DNA of 64,000 bases, from NCBI RefSeq assembly GCF_900099995.1, contig NZ_FNCZ01000005.1, positions 23,396-87,395 on the forward strand, read 5' to 3'. Source of the stretch: Winogradskyella thalassocola. Lineage in GTDB: Bacteria > Bacteroidota > Bacteroidia > Flavobacteriales > Flavobacteriaceae. Of the stretch, positions 55,133 through 63,973 are shown piece by piece (within the stretch, counting starts at the first letter, position 1; each line of letters starts with the position of its first letter). Below the pieces are notes generated by a model. That model made no database searches and had not been told where the DNA came from. It saw only the letters and a list, made by a program, of their open reading frames with translations. The translations under genes and the position numbers were made by a program.

Positions 55133-55250
55133 GTGGTTTAAAGTATACTTGGTTTAGCTTATCCTTAACAACGGTAATATTTCAGATCAACAGGGTAAAA
55201 CATAATTAGACTAACATTTAGGAAGCTATGTTATAACGTGTGTCGCCGAT

Positions 55251-56459
55251 TTAACGACTTCTTTTAGTTAATTCATCTTCTGTAATATAGCCGTCCTTAT
55301 TTTGATCACGCTTATTAAAGTTATCCTTTAATTTTCCTCTTGCTTCAGATTTAGAAATTTTACCGTCATTGTTGGTATCCATATTCTCTAGCATTTTACG
55401 GAAAGAAGGAGTTGTGTTTTTTATATCTTGACTATTAGATTCTTGTTGGTTTTTCTTTATAGGCTGGGGATTTGGATCAGATTGTTCTGTAGTCTCAGTC
55501 TTTTCTAAGTCGTTTATGTTTCTAACGTTTCTATTTGAATTCTCGCTAGACGTACTATTTTGAGAGCTTGGTAAAGTCATTAGGTCTTCTCCATATATAA
55601 TATTGCCTAAATAGTTTTTTCGAAGCTCTGCAGTTGTGGCGTTTTCATCTATATCTGTAACATTGAAATGTGTTAAAACTAAAGTCTTAACATTGGCCAC
55701 TTTAGCCATTTGAGAGCTTTCCGCTAAATTAACGTGTGCATTTTCTTTTGAACCCTTATTTTTCCCATTAGTTTTAGTTCCTTTTCGTTTTGAATCAAGC
55801 GCTATTGCTCCACCAGAATCCATTATTAAATAGTCCGCATTTTTAGCCAAAATGGGTAAAGATTCTGAGTAGGTTAAATCACCTGAAATTACAATAGACG
55901 TATCGCCTGCGTCAAAACGATAGGCGAGCGTTGCAATAGTATGGTTTACGAGAGTATACGACACGGTAATATCGCCAATTTGAAAGGTATTATTTCCGGT
56001 TAAGTTTTTAGCTTCATACTTAGAGGTTACATCGCTTAGAGTTCTTCCTGATTTTGATAATCTATAATCAATGTCTTCTTTATAAATGCTAAGGATGTGA
56101 TCTATAATTGAAGTGGTTTGTTCTGGTCCTGCTATAATTGTGTTGTTGCCACCAAGAAGCGATTGAATAAAAATAGGAGCCAACTCCTCATTATGATCTA
56201 AATGATGGTGTGTAAAAAGCAAACCGTCTATGTCATTAATTTTTATATCAATTTTATCTAAATTGGCTTGAGTGCCATTGCCCATATCTACTAAGATTTG
56301 AGTGTTTTTATAAGAAATTAACACCGAAGGCCCTGAACGTTCTGTATTATATTTGGGAGATCCTGAGCCAATTATGGTTGCGGTTAATGGCGAATTGTTT
56401 TTTTGTGCGAATAGTTGTGTTCCTAAAAAAAGCAGTACTAAAACCCAGTGGTTTTTCAT
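55251..56459 (-). CDS. Secreted metallo-beta-lactamase-fold hydrolase with EF hands
   Basis: The ATG at 56459 gives 402 residues with a signal peptide (HWVLVLLFLGTQLFA before QKN); an upstream GTG at 56483 would add eight and weaken it. The MBL domain shows LLFTHHHLDHNEELAP (metal ligands HHxDH), SGDLTYSESL and VLTHFNVTD, resembling arylsulfatase/RNase-Z-like hydrolases. The C-terminal 50 residues carry two EF-hand loops (DTNNDGKISKSE, DQNKDGYITEDE) after a low-complexity Ser/Asn linker. It is probably periplasmic and Ca2+-responsive; the substrate is unknown. Confidence 0.82.
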   Translation of the reverse strand: MKNHWVLVLLFLGTQLFAQKNNSPLTATIIGSGSPKYNTERSGPSVLISYKNTQILVDMGNGTQANLDKIDIKINDIDGLLFTHHHLDHNEELAPIFIQSLLGGNNTIIAGPEQTTSIIDHILSIYKEDIDYRLSKSGRTLSDVTSKYEAKNLTGNNTFQIGDITVSYTLVNHTIATLAYRFDAGDTSIVISGDLTYSESLPILAKNADYLIMDSGGAIALDSKRKGTKTNGKNKGSKENAHVNLAESSQMAKVANVKTLVLTHFNVTDIDENATTAELRKNYLGNIIYGEDLMTLPSSQNSTSSENSNRNVRNINDLEKTETTEQSDPNPQPIKKNQQESNSQDIKNTTPSFRKMLENMDTNNDGKISKSEARGKLKDNFNKRDQNKDGYITEDELTKRSR

Positions 56460-56683
56460 TTTATATATTTCTTTCTTTGACACTTCGTTTTCTTAAAGGT
56501 TTAATTTAAGAAGGAAATAAAGGTACTTAAGTTGGTAAGGGGCTTGTGTGTGATGAGTTACGGTTTTCTTTGGCTATAGGTAAATCGGGATTAATAAGTT
56601 ATGGAAATTTTAAAGCTACTTTAGTGTAGCTCTGTTGAATTTTTATTTTGACAAAATACTACGTTATGAGCTGATTTTAAAGC

Positions 56684-57457
56684 TTAAAAATCAGCACTAC
56701 AACCACATTCTACAATATATTCAGGCTTATAAAAATTCATAAATTTTGCAACTGCGATTAGTGATTTTTCATAAGGAAACCTTAAAGCATTATCTATTAG
56801 CTTATCATATTTCATTATCTCGCCATCATCTTTAGTATGTATAATTTCATCTCTAAACTCCTTGAGTCTGTAAATAAGTTGATTTGAAGGTGTTGATTTT
56901 TGGAAAAAGTCTTTATCTGAAACAGCCTTTAATACTTTCGTGATTTTTGTTTTGAAATCTAAACTTTCTTGAATTTGAAGTTTATTGTAAATTTCAGTTT
57001 TTCTGGCCATTTCATTTTCATATCTAAAGTCATCTGGAATCATTTGGTTGATAAAAGATTCCATTGCTGTAAACAAGAAAATGACAAAACCACTAGTTCT
57101 GCCAAAATAGTTATAAATTTCATTGATTGATGTTTCGGGAATTTTCCCCTCGAAACTCAATTTTTTTAATAATTCTTTCCTGTCATTACTTATGAGTTTC
57201 AAACTTGTTTGAGCATTATGAAAATAAATCAATGTAGGATCTGGTATTGGTATAATAAAGTTTTTCCCGTCCACTTTATTTACTATACCTCCAATATATT
57301 GTTCATCTTCTAGCTCTAGAAAAGCTACAGAACCTTTTTTACCAATTAATCGTTTTTCATGTTCACCATCGAACTTGTAGAAATCAACGCTGTTTTCATT
57401 AAGTTTTAGTTCATTTTCTTTATAATCGAAAAAGAACCTTTTTTTAATATGCTTCAT
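56684..57457 (-). CDS. Unknown protein with a possible HEPN-like motif
   Basis: This 257-residue protein has no family I can name. The first 110 residues are beta-rich and hydrophilic. The rest looks alpha-helical, with FVIFLFTAMESFINQMI (about 124-140) and, near the C-terminus, LKEFRDEIIHTKDDG. There Arg202 and His207 fit the R-x4-H signature of HEPN domains, often RNases in toxin and phage-defence systems. Neighbouring genes are unrelated housekeeping genes and no partner antitoxin is seen. The HEPN call is tentative. Confidence 0.55.
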   Translation of the reverse strand: MKHIKKRFFFDYKENELKLNENSVDFYKFDGEHEKRLIGKKGSVAFLELEDEQYIGGIVNKVDGKNFIIPIPDPTLIYFHNAQTSLKLISNDRKELLKKLSFEGKIPETSINEIYNYFGRTSGFVIFLFTAMESFINQMIPDDFRYENEMARKTEIYNKLQIQESLDFKTKITKVLKAVSDKDFFQKSTPSNQLIYRLKEFRDEIIHTKDDGEIMKYDKLIDNALRFPYEKSLIAVAKFMNFYKPEYIVECGCSADF

Positions 57458-57542
57458 TTTACTAATTTGTTTTCAGCTAGTTATAGTAATATAATTATAC
57501 GCTTCATCCCATCCTTTTTAAGCAATAATCAAAATTTCAACC

Positions 57543-57902
57543 TCATTTCCTTCCAACCAAAACTAAACTTAACTGCTTTCCGAAAATCGCAGCAATTCCT
57601 GCAGCCAAGCCTCCAACAACACCTGTAACTAACATTAAAACATAAGGATTACCTCCTAATGGTAATAGCACAGCGATACGTTTGGCTAACGTAAAATCGT
57701 TTCCGCTACTTAAAAAATAACTCATTACAAACCAAAATAAAAGAATGGCTAGAAACGGAATAAAAAACACGGCTGCTTTTCTTAAGGGTATAAATAAAGC
57801 CGTTGCCAATGCGGCTGTCATTACAGACCACCATGGCAGAAATAAGGATAATACATATGCTAAGACTATAGTGACTATAAAATTGATGATATTTTTGCTC
57901 AT
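57543..57902 (-). CDS. Small membrane protein of unknown function
   Basis: This 119-residue protein has four hydrophobic segments (about 5-25, 28-45, 47-68 and 85-112) and a Gly-rich last helix (VTGVVGGLAAGIAAIFG). Its start shares a base with the stop of the penicillin-acylase-family gene upstream (TAATG type), so the two are probably co-translated. I do not recognise the family. Confidence 0.7.
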   Translation of the reverse strand: MSKNIINFIVTIVLAYVLSLFLPWWSVMTAALATALFIPLRKAAVFFIPFLAILLFWFVMSYFLSSGNDFTLAKRIAVLLPLGGNPYVLMLVTGVVGGLAAGIAAIFGKQLSLVLVGRK

Positions 57903-60313
57903 TAGTTCGTTGGTGTTAGGGTTTGTGTGCCAATAATAGCGTCGGTTGCTGTATTGCTTTGTAGAAAATTTAGACTATGGTATTTTCCGGCAGCCCAATC
58001 GTCTATAAAATTATCGTAATATTTACTTCCTGGGTTTCCAGATTGTCCACCTGGATAAATACCAAAAGCAGTAGGAGGTGAGGTCATTTCTACAATCATT
58101 CTCCAAGATGGGCCATGATCCTCGGAAGTGGCATTGACAATACTGCGATCTCCACCAATAGGAATATCAAACACAGAAAAAGCAGGTAAGCCTTGTAATA
58201 AATGACTTGCATGAGTGGCTTTATAAGTTACCCAAGTATAGTCGCCTTTTTCGGCTTTAATCTCTATAAGACGTGAAGCGGCTGCTTTAAAGGCTAATAA
58301 AAATAAGTCTTTTGCGGTTTCTGTTTCAGGGGTATCTACAATATCCATAAAGGCATCATCTCCTTTATTTTTTAATAAATAAATGGTTTGGTAGGTGTAT
58401 GGTTGTGTTAAGGCTGTATCTTCTACATCAAACTCATCCCAAACCATATCGTAAAGTTTTCCATACCATTGTCTAAAAATACTAGGTCCAACTTCGTTAA
58501 TATCGTTATTAAATTGCCAAGTCTTTATTTCATCATAGATGGCTTTTTCTTCTTCAGTTAAGCCAGAGCTATCCATGTGCTCTAACATGTATGGTACAAT
58601 TTCAGCAGCTTTAAGGTTGTAGTTATTATTGTGTAAATCCTTGAAATCTTGAACACTAAATTTATCTTTAGAATTAAAAAAGTCATTAATGACACGATTT
58701 CTATAGGTTTCATAACCATCATTAAACACATAATATGGATAGGTTTCGTCAACAGGATGCTGATTCGCAGAACTTACAAAACCACGTTCCGGATTTTTAG
58801 TGTGTGCATTAAATTCTTGTGGGATAAATCCTTGCCAATCGTTTTCAGATTTACTACCATCCATAATAAATTTACCTTGGCCTTCCCATTTATTTGGTAA
58901 TAAGCCTTGTATCCATAATGCAATATCTCCTTCGGTGGATGCAAACACAAAATTCTGAGCAGGGGCAATCCAGTTTTTTAAGGCCTCGGTATAGTCATCA
59001 TAATTTTTGGCTTTGTTTAGCTCGGTAAAGGTCTTTTGACCATTCCCAGGAATATGACCTGTCCACTGCATGGCATAACCCGCTAATTCTTGGTCGGACT
59101 TAAAGTTTTTATCATAGACCACAGGACCATGATGTGTGTAGAGTACGGAATCCTTGTAGGTTTCTTTACCTTTTATTTTAATCTCTTCAACGCGTACAGA
59201 CACATCTTTCCATTGATCGTCGAATTTATATTGTGTTCTATCCTCATTAAATTCAATTTTATACCAATCAATAACATCCCTTGTGGCATTGGTTTCTCCC
59301 CAAGCAATATGTTGATTAAAACCAGATATAACAGCTAATGCACCAGGTAAGGTTGCACCAAAGGCATTGTAATCTGGTGTGCTTAACTGCATAACAAACC
59401 AAATGGAAGGTAGGTTTAAACCTAAATGTGGATCGTTAGCTAAAATGGCATTTCCGGTAGTTGATTTTTTGCCAGAAACAGCCCAGTTATTACTACCGTT
59501 ATCTGGATTCGGTTTGTCGATAGTTTCGGAAATAGAATCTAAAACAGGAGTGCTATTTGGTGTTGGTGTTTGCGGCACATCAATAAAACTCCAATCGGTA
59601 TCTTTTGAGATTATTGGATCTGTAATGTCGAAAAAATCTGGAAACAATAAATCGAATCGTTCTTGTCCAAACAATCGTAAGGCATTCGTGTTTTCCATGT
59701 CGTCGTCTCCACCAGCCAACATTTTAGTCATATACATTAATAGTAAAGCCGTTTTCTTGGGTGTCCATGCTTCGGGTTTATAATCCAATAATTTATATTC
59801 TACCGGTAAATCTTTTGGTTCTAAGTGATTAATATAGCTATTTACGCCATCTGCATAGGCTTGCACCATGGCTGAGGTTGCTTCATCTTCTGCCATTTTG
59901 TTCAGGGTTTGCTCTGCTCCATAACCCATACCTCGTCTACGTTCTTGCCGGTCGTAATTAAGGGCGGCGTCTCCTATAATTTCAGATAACCGACCAGAAG
60001 CTGCAAAAGTCTGAAATTCCATTTGCCATAACCTGTGCTTTGCCGTAAGATACCCTTGTGCTCTGTATAAATCGAGATCGTTTTGAGCAAAAACATGTGG
60101 AATTAATTCGGCATCATAATGCACGGTGACGTTGTCTTTTAAATCAGGAATTGAAACCTCTCCAGTAATAGATTCGTCGGTTTCATTTTGCCAGACTCCA
60201 GTGTACGGATTTAGGAATTTACCAATAGGCGGAATGGATCCGAACTTAGTATTTAGCGCAAAGAAAATGGCTATCGTTAGAACGAAGGATAGAATTAGTT
60301 TAAAATACTTCAT
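57902..60313 (-). CDS. Penicillin acylase family N-terminal-nucleophile hydrolase
   Basis: This 803-residue precursor has an N-terminal hydrophobic segment (KLILSFVLTIAIFFAL), an alpha region with RAQGYLTAKHRLWQMEFQT (about 84-102) and the self-cleavage site GSNNWAVSGKKS, where Ser274 becomes the N-terminal nucleophile of the beta subunit. NDPHLGLNLPSIWFVMQL and GFNQHIAWGETN carry the oxyanion-hole region. Family members cleave amides such as penicillins or acyl-homoserine lactones in the periplasm. The true substrate is not readable. It leads a two-gene unit with the small membrane protein. Confidence 0.9.
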   Translation of the reverse strand: MKYFKLILSFVLTIAIFFALNTKFGSIPPIGKFLNPYTGVWQNETDESITGEVSIPDLKDNVTVHYDAELIPHVFAQNDLDLYRAQGYLTAKHRLWQMEFQTFAASGRLSEIIGDAALNYDRQERRRGMGYGAEQTLNKMAEDEATSAMVQAYADGVNSYINHLEPKDLPVEYKLLDYKPEAWTPKKTALLLMYMTKMLAGGDDDMENTNALRLFGQERFDLLFPDFFDITDPIISKDTDWSFIDVPQTPTPNSTPVLDSISETIDKPNPDNGSNNWAVSGKKSTTGNAILANDPHLGLNLPSIWFVMQLSTPDYNAFGATLPGALAVISGFNQHIAWGETNATRDVIDWYKIEFNEDRTQYKFDDQWKDVSVRVEEIKIKGKETYKDSVLYTHHGPVVYDKNFKSDQELAGYAMQWTGHIPGNGQKTFTELNKAKNYDDYTEALKNWIAPAQNFVFASTEGDIALWIQGLLPNKWEGQGKFIMDGSKSENDWQGFIPQEFNAHTKNPERGFVSSANQHPVDETYPYYVFNDGYETYRNRVINDFFNSKDKFSVQDFKDLHNNNYNLKAAEIVPYMLEHMDSSGLTEEEKAIYDEIKTWQFNNDINEVGPSIFRQWYGKLYDMVWDEFDVEDTALTQPYTYQTIYLLKNKGDDAFMDIVDTPETETAKDLFLLAFKAAASRLIEIKAEKGDYTWVTYKATHASHLLQGLPAFSVFDIPIGGDRSIVNATSEDHGPSWRMIVEMTSPPTAFGIYPGGQSGNPGSKYYDNFIDDWAAGKYHSLNFLQSNTATDAIIGTQTLTPTN

Positions 60314-60633
60314 GAAGTTAAATTATAGAGAATTTAAAAATAGGAAAATTATTGTTAATGTGGGATATGAAAAACAGGAATTATCACTATCACTTATTCA
60401 TAATAGGTCACGAAGAGGTGCTTTACATTTTAAACAACATCTGTGCTGATGATATTGCTATGTAAAGAGAAAAAAGAAGAAAATAAGGAAAAGGAATTTT
60501 TGAGGAACTGAATTCTAAAGTATAAAATTATTTTGCTAACAGCTAACAGCTAACAGCTAACAGCTAACAGCTAACAGCTAACAGCTAACAGCTAACAGCT
60601 AACAGCTAACAGCTAACAGCTAACAGCTAACTC
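60314..60633. other. 320-bp gap dominated by a heptamer array
   Basis: The left part (60314-60534) is AT-rich with no gene I support. The right third is the near-perfect array described next. Confidence 0.6.
60535..60631 (-). repeat. Near-perfect heptamer array (GCTAACA, about 14 copies)
   Basis: 97 bp of GCTAACA repeated 13 times plus six bases, with no interruption. Read on the minus strand, it is TGTTAGC repeated and starts directly after the stop of the DUF721 gene (TAA then GAGTTAG). The period matches the AGT arrays, but here it is homogenised, as expected of a recent expansion. Confidence 0.9.
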
Positions 60634-60930
60634 TTACCGAAGCACTAATTTTTTAACGACTTCCTTTCTTAAGGATTCATTAAGCATCTTTACAATTTTA
60701 TCTGTACCGTAACTCAATTCTTCACGTAGCACACTAGAGCTGAGTTGCACATAGAGTGTATCGTGTTTTAATTCAATTGCTGTTGTGTAATTATTAACTC
60801 CGTTTCCCATAAGATTTGCCCAAGCTTCGCGCACATCTACTTTATCTAAACCAGACTGTAAATTGTTGGTTTGTACAAACTCTTTTAGGATGTCTTGTAT
60901 GGGTTGGTTATCGTTATTTCGCTTTGCCAT
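60634..60930 (-). CDS. DUF721 protein (DciA-like)
   Basis: This 98-residue protein has the DUF721 core: VDVREAWANLMGNGVNNYTT (about 26-45), LYVQLSSSVLREELSYGTDK and a basic final helix (LRKEVVKKLVLR). The family includes DciA, which helps load the replicative helicase in bacteria lacking DnaC. It lies close to recF, as is common for this family. DciA function is likely by homology but not proven here. Confidence 0.85.
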   Translation of the reverse strand: MAKRNNDNQPIQDILKEFVQTNNLQSGLDKVDVREAWANLMGNGVNNYTTAIELKHDTLYVQLSSSVLREELSYGTDKIVKMLNESLRKEVVKKLVLR

Positions 60931-60981
60931 TTCTAATTAACTTTAAGTATTATAATCGCTTTATTATTCAAGTAACTGAAA

Positions 60982-61401
60982 TTATTCTAAATCTAATTTT
61001 ATAGGAGTGTAACGTTTATAAAGATACACATTTTCATCCTCATTAACGATTTTAAGTTGGGATGGTGTGGCCTCTAAAACCGTCTCAGTCCAATTCGCAT
61101 AAGGAGTTGTATAGTATATGTTTAATTTGTTGTCTTCAATTTTTAATTGAATGGTCTCCGCATCATCAGATGTAAAATAGGTGTCATTTATGCCTGGTTT
61201 AAGTTTCTTTCTAAAACCTTTTAAGCTATCATTGACACTTATGTAATCTATAGTTTCGTTGAACTTATATTCTTTTTTACTGCCATCAGCCATAGTAACT
61301 TCTTCAATTTCCCAATACCCTTCTACGTGCTCAATGTAGATTTCTGGGTTTGGAGAACAGCTAAATATAAAAATGCAGAGTAGCCAAAAATAGTTTTTCA
61401 T
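60982..61401 (-). CDS. Small lipocalin-like lipoprotein
   Basis: This 139-residue protein has a lipoprotein signal ([15 protein letters not shown], lipidated Cys15) and a mature part opening with [20 protein letters not shown]. This is the pattern of the lipocalin-like (DUF4488/5004-type) small lipoproteins common in Bacteroidota. Its start overlaps the recF stop by 4 bp (ATGA), so it is translated from the recF transcript. Confidence 0.75.
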   Translation of the reverse strand: MKNYFWLLCIFIFSCSPNPEIYIEHVEGYWEIEEVTMADGSKKEYKFNETIDYISVNDSLKGFRKKLKPGINDTYFTSDDAETIQLKIEDNKLNIYYTTPYANWTETVLEATPSQLKIVNEDENVYLYKRYTPIKLDLE

Positions 61402-62477
61402 AATTTGAAAATTTTATAGGATTGGTGAGTTTGCTTTATCACATCTTCAGTACGTTCGGCATGTGTATCGCTTATAAATATTTGTCCAAAATGCTCGTCA
61501 TCTACGAGATTGATGATTTGCGCTACGCGGTTTTCATCTAACTTATCAAAAATATCATCTAATAATAGAATAGGAGAGACTCCACTTTGTAGTTTTATAA
61601 AATCGAATTGCGCCAACTTCAACGCTATTAAAAATGATTTTTGTTGCCCTTGACTTCCAAACTTCTTAATCGGAAAGTCATCAATCAAAAAGACCAAATC
61701 GTCTTTATGTGTACCAACAGTCGTATATTGAATCGCTCTATCCTTATTAATCGACTTTTTTAGCAAATCCATTAATTTATCATCAAATAAATCACTTTTA
61801 TATTGTAAATCGATGGTCTCTTTACTTTGACTAATGGCTTCGTAGCGTGCTTTAAAAATAGGAATAAACGTTTTTAAGAACGTATCTCGTTTTTTAAATA
61901 TTTCCGTCCCATAATTATGAAGCTGTTCATTATATATAGACAGCGTATCATTATTAAAGGTATTGTTGACTGCGAAATACTTCAACAATGCATTACGCTG
62001 AGATAGTACCTTATTGTAATTAATGAGTTCCGTTAAATAGCTTTTATCACTTTGCGAAATAACACTATCTATAAATTTTCGTCTCGTATCACTACCTTCA
62101 ATAATGAGATCACGATCTGCAGGTGAAATAATAACGAGCGGTATAAACCCTATATGCTCACTAAACTTTTCGTAGGCCTTGCCATTCTTTTTAATGACTT
62201 TTTTCTGGCCACGTTTTAAGGATACGATGATTTTTTCGGTGCGTTCATATTTTGTGAAATTACCATCCACTACAAAAAACTCTGCATTGTGGTTGATATT
62301 TTGAACCGCAATAGGGTTAAAGTAACTTTTTCCGAAAGCCAGATGATAAATGGCGTCCAAGGCATTCGTTTTTCCAATACCATTGGCTCCAACAAAACAG
62401 TTGATTTTGACGTCGAAATCGAAAACCTGACTTTCAAAATTTTTATAATTAACTAAAGATAGTGTGTTTAGATTCAT
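61398..62477 (-). CDS. recF: DNA replication and repair protein RecF
   Basis: This 359-residue SMC-like ATPase has Walker [10 protein letters not shown] (30-38), the signature [18 protein letters not shown] (about 272-289) and Walker [17 protein letters not shown] (about 298-313). The length is standard. RecF loads RecA at gaps with RecO and RecR. Its downstream partners are the lipocalin-like lipoprotein and the DUF721 gene. It is divergent from the TPR gene. Confidence 0.94.
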   Translation of the reverse strand: MNLNTLSLVNYKNFESQVFDFDVKINCFVGANGIGKTNALDAIYHLAFGKSYFNPIAVQNINHNAEFFVVDGNFTKYERTEKIIVSLKRGQKKVIKKNGKAYEKFSEHIGFIPLVIISPADRDLIIEGSDTRRKFIDSVISQSDKSYLTELINYNKVLSQRNALLKYFAVNNTFNNDTLSIYNEQLHNYGTEIFKKRDTFLKTFIPIFKARYEAISQSKETIDLQYKSDLFDDKLMDLLKKSINKDRAIQYTTVGTHKDDLVFLIDDFPIKKFGSQGQQKSFLIALKLAQFDFIKLQSGVSPILLLDDIFDKLDENRVAQIINLVDDEHFGQIFISDTHAERTEDVIKQTHQSYKIFKL

Positions 62478-62587
62478 GAAAAGATAACATTATGCCTAAT
62501 TTTACTGATGTAACCAAGCATTTTCAAGGTGTAATTAATAATTCAAAAATAACAAATAAATAGGCTTTTAAATCCCAATAAAAATTT

Positions 62588-62595
62588 TATTTTTG
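62588..62595 (+). promoter_or_regulatory. -7 promoter box for the TPR protein gene
   Basis: TATTTTTG matches the TAnnTTTG consensus 22 bp before the ATG at 62618. A -33 TTG is not obvious. Confidence 0.5.
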
Positions 62596-62617
62596 CGGAC
62601 GCACAAAATGACAATTT

Positions 62618-63382
62618 ATGGCAACGTATAAGAAAAGAGGCTACAAACCAAAAACGAAAAAAGAGAAGGAAGAGGTTTTTGAAGAAGAATCAACAACAGC
62701 AGAAGTGTTTAACACTTTAGATGAGGGTGCTTCCAAAACAGAAGAGTGGGCCGTTAAGAACCAAAAGTATATTTTAGGTTTAGTTGGAGCAGTAGCTTTA
62801 ATTGTTCTAGGATACTTAGGTTATAATAAATTAGTAGCAGAGCCACAACAAAAGGAAGCTATGAACGAAATGTACACTGCTAAAAAGTATTTTGATGATG
62901 CTGTAAGTGGTGTGTCTTCAGATTCACTTTATAGAATGTCTTTAGATGGTGGTGAAGGTAAATACGGAATGCTAGATATTATTAGTGAGTATGGAGGAAG
63001 TCCTGCAGCTAATTTAGCAAACTATTATGCTGGTATGGCGTATTTGAATTTGAAAGATTACCAGAATGCTGTTGAGCATTTAGGAAATTTTTCTAGTGAT
63101 GATAAAATGTTAAACCCAATCGCAAAAGGTGGTATTGGTGATGCATTTGTACAGTTAGATCAAAAATCGGATGCTTTAGGGTATTACGAAAAAGCATTTA
63201 AAGCTAATGTTAATAATTTTACAACTCCATTATACTTAATGAAAGCAGCGCGTGTTGCTATCGATTTAGGTGAAAATGATAAAGCTTTAGGGTATTTAAA
63301 GCGTATTAAGTCTGAATTTTCTACTTCTACTGAAGCTAAGAATGCAGATGTTTTAATCGGAAAAGTAGAAGCAAGCTTATAG
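62618..63382 (+). CDS. TPR-repeat single-pass membrane protein
   Basis: This 254-residue protein has a charged N-terminus (KKRGYKPKTKKEKEEVFEEE), one membrane helix (YILGLVGAVALIVLGYLGY, about 51-69) and a periplasmic domain with TPR-like repeats (ANYYAGMAYLNLKDYQNAV, KGGIGDAFVQLDQKSDALGY, AARVAIDLGENDKALGYLKR). The layout resembles YfgM-like or Tol/Pal-associated TPR proteins. It ends 3 bp before ribH, a common order in Flavobacteriaceae. Confidence 0.85.
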   Translation: MATYKKRGYKPKTKKEKEEVFEEESTTAEVFNTLDEGASKTEEWAVKNQKYILGLVGAVALIVLGYLGYNKLVAEPQQKEAMNEMYTAKKYFDDAVSGVSSDSLYRMSLDGGEGKYGMLDIISEYGGSPAANLANYYAGMAYLNLKDYQNAVEHLGNFSSDDKMLNPIAKGGIGDAFVQLDQKSDALGYYEKAFKANVNNFTTPLYLMKAARVAIDLGENDKALGYLKRIKSEFSTSTEAKNADVLIGKVEASL

Positions 63383-63385
63383 TCT

Positions 63386-63892
63386 ATGGCTACAGCAAAT
63401 CATAATTTATCGGTTTACGATAAAGCATCAATCCCAAACGCGAAAGATTTTCGGTTTGGGATTGTTGTTTCAGAATGGAATGATAAAATTACCGAAGGCC
63501 TATGGCAAGGTGCTTTTGATGCACTTTTAGATTGTGGAGCAATTAAGCAAAATATTGTCCGTTGGAATGTACCTGGTGCTTTTGAATTAACCTATGGTGC
63601 AGCCAGAATGAGTAAAAGTATCTATGCCGACTCCGGAATGTTAGATGCTATTATTGTAATCGGCTGTGTTATTCAAGGCGAAACAAAACATTTCGATTTT
63701 GTTTGCGAAGGAGTCACTCAAGGTATTAAAGACCTTAATGTAAAAGGGGATATTCCTGTTATTTTCTGTGTACTTACAGATAATACTGAGCAACAATCTA
63801 TTGACCGCTCTGGCGGCATCCATGGTAATAAAGGTACCGAAGCTGCTATTGCGGCTATAAAAATGGCGGCTTTACGTAAGGAGACGTTGTAA
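63386..63892 (+). CDS. ribH: 6,7-dimethyl-8-ribityllumazine synthase
   Basis: This 168-residue enzyme has the lumazine synthase core: FGIVVSEWNDKITEGLWQGA, VRWNVPGAFELTYGA (ligand loop), VIGCVIQGETKHFDFVC (with the catalytic His) and IPVIFCVLTDNTEQQSIDRS. It condenses the ribitylamino-uracil with dihydroxybutanone phosphate in riboflavin synthesis. The rest of the riboflavin pathway is not in this window. A period-7 array starts on its stop codon. Confidence 0.95.
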   Translation: MATANHNLSVYDKASIPNAKDFRFGIVVSEWNDKITEGLWQGAFDALLDCGAIKQNIVRWNVPGAFELTYGAARMSKSIYADSGMLDAIIVIGCVIQGETKHFDFVCEGVTQGIKDLNVKGDIPVIFCVLTDNTEQQSIDRSGGIHGNKGTEAAIAAIKMAALRKETL

Positions 63893-63915
63893 GTATTCAG
63901 TCCTCAGTTGGCAGT
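63892..63915 (+). repeat. Period-7 AGT array on the ribH stop codon
   Basis: AGT at 63892, 63899, 63906 and 63913, exactly seven apart; the first A is the last base of the TAA stop, as at recQ. Units are AGTATTC, AGTCCTC, AGTTGGC, AGTCACA. Confidence 0.8.
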
Positions 63916-63965
63916 CACATCGCCTTAAAATAATACATACTTATATTTTGTGATAAGCTAAAATT

Positions 63966-63973
63966 TAATTTTG
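63966..63973 (+). promoter_or_regulatory. Possible -7 box at the window end
   Basis: TAATTTTG fits TAnnTTTG. Its final G is the first base of the GCACACT array. No start codon is visible before the window ends. Confidence 0.3.

Noticed and set aside
59379..59783. 134-codon frame opposite the penicillin-acylase-family gene
   Set aside because: Antisense shadow of a well-supported gene.
60126..60449. 107-codon + strand frame over the start of the penicillin-acylase-family gene
   Set aside because: Mostly antisense to the acylase N-terminus; the remainder is AT-rich gap sequence.
60535..60631. Considered as a CRISPR array
   Set aside because: The units are seven bases with no spacers; it is a tandem microsatellite.
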